From positions 1-12,748 of the forward strand of contig JACQPP010000147.1 in the NCBI GenBank assembly GCA_016207465.1: DNA of 12,748 bases, written 5' to 3'. The notes beneath the pieces were generated by a model. That model did no database searches, had not been told where the DNA came from, and worked only from the letters and a program-made list of their open reading frames with translations. Origin of the DNA: Methanobacteriota archaeon. GTDB lineage: Archaea > Halobacteriota > Syntropharchaeia > JACQPP01. How positions within the stretch are numbered: the stretch's first letter is position 1; each line of letters starts with the position of its first letter. This document shows, in pieces, positions 5,807 through 12,012 of the stretch. The position numbers and the translations under genes are program-made.

Positions 5807-7372
5807 ATGAAAGCACTCACTCCCCTTGTCGTCGTGTTGCTGGTGGCACTCTGGGTCGCCCCGGCCCTCGCGCAGGTCCCCGTGGGCCCGGACCCCGGCG
5901 GTGCAAAAATCTACGAGGAACTGAAGAAGAACTCGGCCTCAACGGCCGTCGGAACCTACAACAGCGCCGAGGTGGCCGCCAACACCGCGTGGACCCTGGC
6001 AACCGCCGCCCTGGTGTGGTTCATGCAGGCGGGCTTCGCCTTCCTGGGCGCCGGGGCCATCCGGAGCAAGAACCAGGTGAACTACTGGACCAAGTCCTAC
6101 ATTGACTTCTCCGTGGGCATCGTCGTCTTCATGGTGGTGGGCTTCGCGTTCATGTTCGGGGGCCACGCGGGAATCGGGGCCCTCGGCATGGGGGCCACGG
6201 TCCCCGGCCTGGAGAGCGGCAACCCCTTCATCGGAACCAGCGGCTTCCTCATGGGGGGCGACAACTACGACCCCCGCACCGCCACCTTCATGGTGTTCCA
6301 GGCGGTCTTCGCCGCCACCGCCGTCACCATCGTGGCGGGGATGGTCATCGAGAGGATGAAGTTCCAGGCCTACCTCCTCTACAGCATCCTCATCAGCATC
6401 CTCATCTACCCCATCTACGGCCACTGGGTGTGGTCCGCCAACGGCTGGCTCGCCAACCTCAGCACCTACATCCCCCTCCCCGGCTCCTCGCCCGCCGTGG
6501 GCGATACCGCCGCGGTCATCATCGGGGCCCGGGACTTCGCGGGCTCCGGGGTGGTCCACGCCGTGGGCGGGTTCGTGGGGCTCGCCGGGGCCATGCTCGT
6601 GGGGCCCCGCATCGGGAAGTATGGGCCCGACGGGAAGCCCCGGGTCTTCCCCGGCCACAACGTCCCCTACGTGGTCATCGGGACATTCATCCTCTTCCTG
6701 GGCTGGTTCGGGTTCAACCCCGGCTCCACCCTCGCCGTCACCGACCCCCGGACCTCCATCGTGTTCCTCAACACCTACCTCGCCGGGGGCATGGCGGCCA
6801 CCGTCATGGCCTACCTCTCCTACTTCAAGACCGGCAAGGCCGACACCATGCTCATCTGCAATGGGGCCCTCGGCGGCCTGGTGGCCATCACCGCCCCCTG
6901 CGCCTACGTGGCCCCCTGGGCCGCCCTGGTCATCGGGGCCATCGCGGGCATCCTCGTCTGGAAGGGCAACACCTTCATCGAGAGCCGCCTGAAGGTAGAC
7001 GACCCGGTGGGCGCCTGGGGCGTCCACGGGGCCAACGGCCTCTTCGGATTGCTCGCCGTGGGCATCTTCGCCGACGGCAAATACGGCGGAGTCTCCGGCA
7101 TCATCACCGGCACCCCCGCGGGCATGGGGCAGCTCATCGCCCAGATTGTGGACATCATCGTGGTGGCCGGATACTCCTTTGGCGTAGGATTCATCATCTT
7201 CTACGCCATCCACAAGACCATGGGACTGCGGGTGAGCGCTGAAGAGGAGATGGCGGGCCTCGACGTGGGCGAACACGGATACTCCGCCTACCCGGAGTTC
7301 ACCATCAGCGCCTCGGGCCCCGAAATCACGGGAACCCCGGCAGGGGGAGCGACCGCCGCTCCCCCCAAATAG
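5807..7372 (+). CDS. amt: Ammonium transporter (Amt/MEP/Rh family)
   Basis: 521 residues, longer than the roughly 430 of E. coli AmtB because of an extended N-terminal region, longer extracytoplasmic loops and a Pro/Ala/Gly-rich tail. Residues 1-22 form a signal-like segment ending APALA/Q. The family core follows: TAWTLATAALVWFMQAG and AIRSKN in the first helix, FQAVFAATA (the Phe-gate region), and the family signature from Asp243 (DFAGSGVVHAVGG through GPR). The pore twin histidines correspond to His251 (VVHAVGG) and His407 (GVHGANG). It conducts ammonium across the cytoplasmic membrane as a trimer. It is transcribed from a strong TATA box as a leaderless mRNA, and the PII gene glnK starts 13 nt after its stop, the standard amtB-glnK pairing in which GlnK plugs the channel when nitrogen is plentiful. 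Confidence 0.97.
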   Translation: MKALTPLVVVLLVALWVAPALAQVPVGPDPGGAKIYEELKKNSASTAVGTYNSAEVAANTAWTLATAALVWFMQAGFAFLGAGAIRSKNQVNYWTKSYIDFSVGIVVFMVVGFAFMFGGHAGIGALGMGATVPGLESGNPFIGTSGFLMGGDNYDPRTATFMVFQAVFAATAVTIVAGMVIERMKFQAYLLYSILISILIYPIYGHWVWSANGWLANLSTYIPLPGSSPAVGDTAAVIIGARDFAGSGVVHAVGGFVGLAGAMLVGPRIGKYGPDGKPRVFPGHNVPYVVIGTFILFLGWFGFNPGSTLAVTDPRTSIVFLNTYLAGGMAATVMAYLSYFKTGKADTMLICNGALGGLVAITAPCAYVAPWAALVIGAIAGILVWKGNTFIESRLKVDDPVGAWGVHGANGLFGLLAVGIFADGKYGGVSGIITGTPAGMGQLIAQIVDIIVVAGYSFGVGFIIFYAIHKTMGLRVSAEEEMAGLDVGEHGYSAYPEFTISASGPEITGTPAGGATAAPPK

Positions 7373-7385
7373 GAGGACCCCAACC

Positions 7386-7724
7386 ATGAAGAGAATCGAA
7401 GCCATCGTCCGCAATGAGAAGATGAACGACGTGAAGACCGCCCTCGAAAAACTGGGCGTCTACGGCATGCACACCATGGAGGTCAAGGGCCGGGGCACCC
7501 AGCGGGGCATCACCCAGCAGTGGAAGGGCGCCGTCTACGTGGTGGACATGATTCCCAAGGTGAAGCTCGTGCTCACCGTGAAGGACGCCGACAAGGAGAA
7601 GGTGGTGGACGCCATCGTCAAGGCGGCCCGCACCGGCAACATCGGCGACGGCAAAATCTTCGTGACCCCCGTGGAAGAGGTCATCCGGGTCCGCACCGGA
7701 GAGAAGGGAGACGCGGCCCTCTAA
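7386..7724 (+). CDS. glnK: PII nitrogen regulatory protein GlnK
   Basis: 112 residues, colinear with canonical PII numbering. Visible are the T-loop (about 37-55) with Gln39, which contacts 2-oxoglutarate/MgATP in the family, Tyr51, Lys58, the B-loop TGNIGDGKIFV (83-93) with Lys90, and Arg101/Arg103. The trimer senses ATP/ADP and 2-oxoglutarate and blocks Amt by inserting its T-loops. The usual YRGAEY signature is WKGAVY here: Tyr51 is kept but Tyr46 and Glu50 are replaced. No modifying enzyme gene is in the window; the Trp and Val would alter T-loop contacts. A perfect GGAGG site (7372-7376) overlapping the amt stop codon sets the start. A strong terminator follows. Confidence 0.97.
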   Translation: MKRIEAIVRNEKMNDVKTALEKLGVYGMHTMEVKGRGTQRGITQQWKGAVYVVDMIPKVKLVLTVKDADKEKVVDAIVKAARTGNIGDGKIFVTPVEEVIRVRTGEKGDAAL

Positions 7725-7732
7725 GAGAAACC

Positions 7733-7769
7733 CCCGGGCCCACCGGGCCCGGGACAACCTTTTTGTTTT
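7733..7769 (+). terminator. Hairpin plus T-tract terminator of amt-glnK
   Basis: CCCGGGCCC (7733-7741) pairs with GGGCCCGGG (7745-7753) around an ACC loop, and TTTTTGTTTT follows at 7760-7769. It begins 8 nt after the glnK stop. The design (strong stem, then T5-N-T4) is the same as that of the WD40 terminator. Confidence 0.82.
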
Positions 7770-7799
7770 CCCCTCGCGAGCGGAGCGTAGCGGGGAAAA
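7766..7799 (+). repeat. Inverted repeat between glnK terminator and mutase start
   Basis: TTTTCCCC (7766-7773) pairs with GGGGAAAA (7792-7799), with two further GC pairs inside after a 2-nt bulge. It uses the last four T of the glnK terminator tract and ends 4 nt before the ATG at 7804. The interior (GCGAGCGGAGCGTAGC) resembles short GC-rich palindromic repeats elsewhere in the window. It could affect termination or start-codon access; no clear TATA box or Shine-Dalgarno site for the mutase gene is seen here. Confidence 0.5.
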
Positions 7800-7803
7800 A
7801 CAG

Positions 7804-9198
7804 ATGTCCATCTTCAAGGCCTACGACATCCGGGGACGGGTCCCCCAGGAGCTCAACGATGCCCTGGCGCGGGACATCGGCGGGGCCTTCGGAAGCCTCT
7901 GGCCGGGGCGCATCGTGGTGGGCCACGACGTGCGCCTCTCCTCCCCCCGCATCCGGCGGGCCTTCACCGGAGGCCTCCTCTCCACCGGCTGCGAGGTGGT
8001 GGACGCGGGACTCGTGGCCACCCCCATGATTCCCTTCGCCATTGACCACCTCCGCTGCACCGCCGGGGTCAGCATCACCGCCTCCCACAACCCCCCGGAC
8101 TACAACGGATTCAAGCTCTTCGGCCCCGGGGGGGTCCCCATCTCCTACGAGGGGGGCATCCGGCGGCTCGAAGGCCGGGTCAAGCGCCGGGGCTTCCGCC
8201 GCGGCCAGGGGGTGCTGCGCCGGGCCCAGATACTCCCCGCCTACTCCGACTTCCTCCTCAGCCACGTGTCCCTCGAAACCCCCGGCGGCCTCCGGGTGGT
8301 GGTGGACGGAGCCAACGGCCCCGCCGGCGTCCTCTACACCCCTGTCCTCTCCCGGGTGGCTCATGTCTACCGCCTCTTCTGCAAGCCGGACGGCCGCTTC
8401 CCCAACCACGAGCCCGACCCCGCCAAGGCCGAGAACCTCCAGAGGCTCGGCCGGGAGGTCAAGCGCCACCGGGCCCACGCGGGCTTCGGCTACGACGGGG
8501 ACGGGGACCGGCTGGGGGTCGTGGACGACCGTGGCCGCGTGGTGGACCCGGGGACCGTCTTCGCCCTCCTCATCCGCGACACCCTCGCCCGCCGCCCCGG
8601 GGCCAAAGTGGTCCACGACGTCCTCTGCAGCCGCCACATCGACGACGTCATCGAGGAATCCGGGGGGGTCCCCGTGGAGTCCCGCGTGGGCCACACCTTC
8701 ATCGCCCAGAGGATGGCCGACCTCGGCGCCCCCCTCGGCGGCGAGCTCTCCGGCCACTACTACTTCGCCGAGACCGGCGGGGGCGACGACGCCCTCTTCG
8801 CCTCCCTGCGCCTCCTCGACCTCATGGCCCAAAACAGCGGCCGGCGACTCTCCCGCCTCTGCGACGAACTCCGCTCCCCCTACCTCTCCCGCAACTTCCG
8901 CGTGGACATCCCCGACGCCGAGAAATTCCCCTTCGTCGAGCGCCTCAAGCGGGAACTGGCCGGGGACTACCCCCTCCTCACCGTGGACGGGGTCAAAATC
9001 CTCTTCCCCCGCGGATGGGCCCTCATCCGCCCCAGCAACACCGAGCCCAAAATCTCCATTGCCTACGAGGCCTCCGACCGCAAAGCGTTTACCTCGATTG
9101 AAAAAACCGTCAACGACATCCTCTCCCGCGTCCCCCGGGTCCCCATGGCTAGGACGGAGCCGGGGGATTCTCGACGAAGTCGGGAGGTGCCCCGATAA
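7804..9198 (+). CDS. Phosphomannomutase/phosphoglucomutase
   Basis: 464 residues, a full alpha-D-phosphohexomutase with all four active-site blocks: the phosphoserine loop TASHNP (Ser94), the Mg2+ loop DGDGDR (Asp231, Asp233, Asp235), the sugar-specificity loop GGELSGH (312-318) and the phosphate-binding loop RPSNTEP (409-415). The N-terminus IFKAYDIRG is typical for the family. It interconverts hexose 6- and 1-phosphates in the cytoplasm, feeding GDP-mannose or UDP-glucose synthesis for glycans and glycolipids; substrate preference is not readable. The last 20 or so residues (after ILSRVPRVP) extend past the usual end and are encoded by DNA that contains a GAA-loop hairpin and the Shine-Dalgarno site of the next gene. 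No promoter of its own is obvious; read-through from glnK is possible. Confidence 0.95.
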   Translation: MSIFKAYDIRGRVPQELNDALARDIGGAFGSLWPGRIVVGHDVRLSSPRIRRAFTGGLLSTGCEVVDAGLVATPMIPFAIDHLRCTAGVSITASHNPPDYNGFKLFGPGGVPISYEGGIRRLEGRVKRRGFRRGQGVLRRAQILPAYSDFLLSHVSLETPGGLRVVVDGANGPAGVLYTPVLSRVAHVYRLFCKPDGRFPNHEPDPAKAENLQRLGREVKRHRAHAGFGYDGDGDRLGVVDDRGRVVDPGTVFALLIRDTLARRPGAKVVHDVLCSRHIDDVIEESGGVPVESRVGHTFIAQRMADLGAPLGGELSGHYYFAETGGGDDALFASLRLLDLMAQNSGRRLSRLCDELRSPYLSRNFRVDIPDAEKFPFVERLKRELAGDYPLLTVDGVKILFPRGWALIRPSNTEPKISIAYEASDRKAFTSIEKTVNDILSRVPRVPMARTEPGDSRRSREVPR

Positions 9199-9200
9199 CC

Positions 9201-9722
9201 ATGCCCATCCTCGGAATCGAATTCGTGGAATTCACCCCCGAACTGGAGCGCCGCATCTCGCGCCTCGCCGAGGACATCAAGCGCAAGAAGGTCCCCGCGG
9301 AGGACGCCATCGACATCCTCATGCACATGATCAGCGGGTTCATCTCCACCTTCGAGGGGGACCCCCAGGTGGAGCGGTTCTTCCGCTCCGTCATCGGCAA
9401 GCGGGTCTCGGTGAACTTCCCCGGCTACGCGGTGGCCACCGGGACCCTGCGCCCCGGAGGCGAAGTGGACCTCGAAGAGGGCCTCGACCCCACCGTGCCC
9501 ACCCTCACCATCCACGACATCGACACCCTCCGCGACCTCGTCCTCGGGAGACTGGATGACGTGGCCGCCCTCCGCTCCGGCGCCATCCGCATCGAGAAGA
9601 TGGCCGAACTCCTCAAATGGATCGCCCCATTCGTGGCCCTCCAGAACCGGAAGAGGAACACGGAGTTCAAGAAGACCCTCCACACCATCCTCGACCGAAC
9701 CCTCAAGAAATACGGATACTGA
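9201..9722 (+). CDS. SCP2-like lipid/sterol-binding domain protein
   Basis: 173 residues, soluble. Residues about 60-145 fit the SCP2 sterol-carrier fold: KRVSVNFPG, then GGEVDLEEG, then the characteristic PTLTIHDIDTLRDLVLGRLDDVAALRSGAIRIE. This matches the family pattern of a TLTI strand, a helix ending LxG(K/R)LD, and a (L/R)SGxIxI(E/K) strand. The domain normally forms a hydrophobic tunnel that carries lipids. The N-terminal 50 residues and the basic C-terminus (RKRNTEFKKTLHTILDRTLKKYGY) are helical and not part of the core. It starts 2 nt after the mutase stop, with GGGAGGTG about 11 nt upstream, so the two are co-transcribed. A role in lipid or lipid-linked sugar handling next to the mutase is inference. 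Confidence 0.7.
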   Translation: MPILGIEFVEFTPELERRISRLAEDIKRKKVPAEDAIDILMHMISGFISTFEGDPQVERFFRSVIGKRVSVNFPGYAVATGTLRPGGEVDLEEGLDPTVPTLTIHDIDTLRDLVLGRLDDVAALRSGAIRIEKMAELLKWIAPFVALQNRKRNTEFKKTLHTILDRTLKKYGY

Positions 9723-9813
9723 CCCACATTTTGACCTCCGCCACCCCCCGAATCACCCGGTCGTTCATGATTGATTCCCTCCCCAATTATGAGAACCTCG
9801 GGTCTCACCGATA

Positions 9814-9825
9814 CCTGTTTACAGG
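9814..9825. promoter_or_regulatory. Palindrome just upstream of the mptA TATA box
   Basis: CCTGT-TT-ACAGG is a perfect 12-nt dyad ending 5 nt before the TATA-like element, well placed for a regulator to touch TBP/TFB. It overlaps TCACCGATACCTGT (9805-9818), which matches 13 of 14 bases of 5701-5714 in the amt/permease promoter region. Confidence 0.45.
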
Positions 9826-9829
9826 AAGG

Positions 9830-9836
9830 CTTAAAG
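9830..9836 (+). promoter_or_regulatory. TATA box of mptA
   Basis: CTTAAAG is centred 29 nt before the ATG at 9862, with purine-rich GGAAGG as a BRE-like element just upstream. This implies a leaderless mRNA and supports the chosen start, since no Shine-Dalgarno site is present. Confidence 0.65.
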
Positions 9837-9861
9837 GGTCCCCGGGGCCAACACCTCCCCG

Positions 9862-10914
9862 ATGGCCCGGGAATCCACCGCCTCCTTCAGCCAGCGCCAC
9901 ACCCCCAAGCGCCAGGATGGACCCACGGGAAGGGACGCCCGGGGCCTCGCCGACATCCAGAGCCTCCACCCCACCGTCCCCATAAACCTCACCCGGGTGG
10001 GAATCACCGGCGTCAAGAAACTCGTCGAGGTCTCCCGCCCGGGAGCCCGGAGGCCCATCATCCTCATCTCCGACTTCGACCTCTTCGTGGACCTCCCCGC
10101 CCGCATGAAGGGGGCCAACCTCTCCCGCAACATGGAGGCCATGAACGAGGTTCTCGAGGAGGCCGTCCGCAGGCCCATCTACGAAATCGAGGACCTCTGC
10201 GGCGAGGTGGCCCGCCGCCTCCTCGAGCGCCACGACTACGCCAGCCGCGCCGAGGTCCGCCTCCGCGCCGAACTCATGGTCGAGCGCAAGACCCCCGTCA
10301 CCAAAATCGGCTGCCAGGAGATGGTGGACATCTTCTCCGAGGCCCGCCACACCCGCGGGGGAGAGGAACGCAAGCTGGTGGGAGCCGAGGTCCTGGGGAT
10401 GACCGCCTGCCCCTGCGCCCAGGAGATGATGCGCGACCAGGCCGCCGATGCCCTCCGCGAGTTCAAACTCAAGCCCGAACAAATCGAGAGATTCCTCGAA
10501 AAAGTGCCCACCGCCTCCCACAACCAGCGCAGCCGCGGCATCATCGCCGTCGAGACCACCGACAAACCGCGGAGGGGCGGCGCTCCGCAGGAGACGCGCG
10601 TCCCCCTCGAGACCCTCATCCGCATCATCGAGGACTCCATGAGCAGCGAAATCTTCGAACTCCTCAAGCGCCCCGACGAGGCCCACGTCGTCCACCGGGC
10701 CCACACCCGCCCCCAGTTCGTCGAGGACTGCGTGCGCGCCATGGCCCAGCGCGTCGTCGAGGAACTCGACAACCTCCCCGGCACCGCCCTCGTCACCATC
10801 AAACAGGTCAACGAGGAATCCATCCACCGCCACGACGCCTTCGCCGAGCGGACCGCCACCCTCGGGGAACTCCGCCGCGAACTCGCGGAGACCCCCGGGG
10901 ACCCGCGGAAGTGA
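9862..10914 (+). CDS. mptA: GTP cyclohydrolase MptA (GTP cyclohydrolase IV / FolE2 family)
   Basis: 350 residues. The family is recognised by GVKKLVEVSRPG, ISDFDLFVDLPARMKGANLSRNMEAMNE, MTACPCAQ (Cys183, Cys185), PTASHNQRSRG (His220), FELLKRPDEAHVV, FVEDCVR and QVNEESIHRHDA (His322, His324). Archaeal MptA is an Fe(II)-dependent enzyme that converts GTP to 7,8-dihydroneopterin 2',3'-cyclic phosphate, the first step towards tetrahydromethanopterin and related archaeal one-carbon carriers. The length is slightly above the family norm: the first 25 residues and a short Arg/Gly loop near 235-245 (KPRRGGAPQE, encoded around a GCGGAG/CTCCGC hairpin) look like additions. It is a single gene with its own leaderless promoter; its 3' end faces the convergent tRNA gene. 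Confidence 0.95.
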   Translation: MARESTASFSQRHTPKRQDGPTGRDARGLADIQSLHPTVPINLTRVGITGVKKLVEVSRPGARRPIILISDFDLFVDLPARMKGANLSRNMEAMNEVLEEAVRRPIYEIEDLCGEVARRLLERHDYASRAEVRLRAELMVERKTPVTKIGCQEMVDIFSEARHTRGGEERKLVGAEVLGMTACPCAQEMMRDQAADALREFKLKPEQIERFLEKVPTASHNQRSRGIIAVETTDKPRRGGAPQETRVPLETLIRIIEDSMSSEIFELLKRPDEAHVVHRAHTRPQFVEDCVRAMAQRVVEELDNLPGTALVTIKQVNEESIHRHDAFAERTATLGELRRELAETPGDPRK

Positions 10915-10928
10915 AAACGCGGGGGAGC

Positions 10929-11002
10929 GGGCCTGAGGGGATTTGAACCCCCGACCTGTCGGTTAAGAGCCGACCGCTCCGACCAGACTGAGCTACAGGC
11001 CC
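10929..11002 (-). tRNA. tRNA-Lys (CUU anticodon)
   Basis: On the minus strand a complete cloverleaf folds: acceptor GGGCCTG/CAGGCCC (7 bp), D stem GCTC/GAGC, anticodon stem GTCGG/CCGAC with loop CTCTTAA (anticodon CTT, reads AAG), variable loop AGGTC, and a T arm GGGGG-TTCAAAT-CCCCT with one G-U pair. There is no intron. The next base (10928) gives a G discriminator, and CCA is not encoded. It is convergent with mptA, whose stop is 14 nt away. Confidence 0.97.
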
Positions 11003-11031
11003 TCCAAACACCACAAGAGAAAGGAAAAGAG

Positions 11032-11037
11032 CATATG
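11032..11037. promoter_or_regulatory. Palindromic CATATG, possible bidirectional TATA box
   Basis: CATATG sits about 32 nt from the 5' end of the tRNA gene (minus) and about 36 nt before ATG 11071 (plus). TATA boxes are nearly symmetric, so one element could serve both directions. The plus-strand gene could instead start at 11035, inside this element, in which case it would need another promoter. Confidence 0.4.
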
Positions 11038-12012
11038 AAGTTTCCTCCCGAAACAGAGAAAAGAGGGTCTATGAGGGTCCGCCTGCGAGACTACGTGGAG
11101 ACCGGGGAGGGCCTCATCTTCTCGGTGGTAGGCTACGACACGCGGGGGGGAATCCCGGGGTTGCTGCGCTACATCCCGGACCCCGTGGGGGAGCGGGTGT
11201 CCCCCGGGGGCCGGAGGTACCGGAAGATGGGGTTCGAGGAGGCGTTCCGCTGGATGGAGAGCCGCCACCCGGGGTGGGTGGAGCGGGTCCACCGGGTTCC
11301 CCCCGGAGAGGTGGCGCGGGTCCACCGGCCCCCAGAGGGGCTCCAGGCCTCGGGGGACCGGAGGGTGAAGAGGCTGGAGAGGCTCCTGGGAGCCCGGGGG
11401 CTCGGGCTGACGGGCTCGCACCTGCTGGGGCTGGCTGGGAAAGCCTCGGACATTGACCTGGTGGCCTACGGGGCCGACTTCGGGCGCGCCCAGGGGGCCC
11501 TGCGGCGGGCGCTGGCCCGGGGGACCTCCCGGGGGACCCTGCGGCCCCTGGGGGAGGAGCACTGGAGGGAGGTCTATGGAAAGCGCAGGCCCAGCCTCGG
11601 GTTCGAGGAGTTCGTGGCCCACGAGATGCGGAAGGGCAACCGGGGAGTCATAGCGGGGACGCGGTTTGACCTCCTCTTCACCCGCTCCTGGCCCCAGGCG
11701 CGGAGGTTCCGGGACTGGCGGGGGACCCCCGGCCCCCGGAAGACTCTCCGGGCCCGGGTGGTGGAGGTGGAATACCCCCACGACATCCCCACCGTGTATC
11801 GGTTGGACCATCCAGAGGTGGAGGCGGTGATGAACTTCACCCACACCTACGTGGACCAGGTGCGCCCCGGCGAACTCCTGGAGGCCCGGGGACGGCTGGA
11901 GAGGAGGGGGGGGCGGGCCCGTCTGCGGGTGGGCTCCAGCCCCCGCGCCCCCGGGGAGTACATCCGGTCCATTGCGGTGAAGGACAATCTTGGGCGGGAG
12001 GGGGTGGGGTAG
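11035..12012 (+). CDS. Predicted nucleotidyltransferase, COG1665-like
   Basis: 325 residues from the first ATG. The N-terminal part (RLRDYVETGEGLIFSVVGYD, GLLRYIPDP, RKMGFEEAF) resembles an archaeal protein family annotated as predicted nucleotidyltransferase. A Pol-beta-type motif follows: TGSHLLG (Gly127-Ser128) then SDIDLVAYG (Asp139, Asp141), with a third candidate acidic residue in GTRFDLLF (Asp212). All three metal-ligand positions appear intact, so it may be active; the substrate is unknown. The C-terminal 90 residues look like a separate beta-rich domain (RVVEVEYPHDIPTVYRLD onward). ATG at 11071 (residue 13, MRVRLRDY) is an equally plausible start, because it begins at the conserved region. 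A GTG gene follows immediately, so the two are probably co-transcribed. Confidence 0.75.
   Translation: MKFPPETEKRGSMRVRLRDYVETGEGLIFSVVGYDTRGGIPGLLRYIPDPVGERVSPGGRRYRKMGFEEAFRWMESRHPGWVERVHRVPPGEVARVHRPPEGLQASGDRRVKRLERLLGARGLGLTGSHLLGLAGKASDIDLVAYGADFGRAQGALRRALARGTSRGTLRPLGEEHWREVYGKRRPSLGFEEFVAHEMRKGNRGVIAGTRFDLLFTRSWPQARRFRDWRGTPGPRKTLRARVVEVEYPHDIPTVYRLDHPEVEAVMNFTHTYVDQVRPGELLEARGRLERRGGRARLRVGSSPRAPGEYIRSIAVKDNLGREGVG

Noticed and set aside
5939..7414. A 491-codon open frame on the minus strand opposite amt
   Set aside because: Composition is Gly/Asp/His/Glu-rich with no domain. The plus strand encodes a canonical Amt with its promoter and ribosome-binding context.
7681..8832. Long antisense frame opposite the phosphohexomutase, and long overlapping frames at 8042-9559, 9771-10946 and 10993-12033
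   Set aside because: All are Arg/Pro/Ser/Gly-rich shadows created by GC-biased third positions of the real genes.
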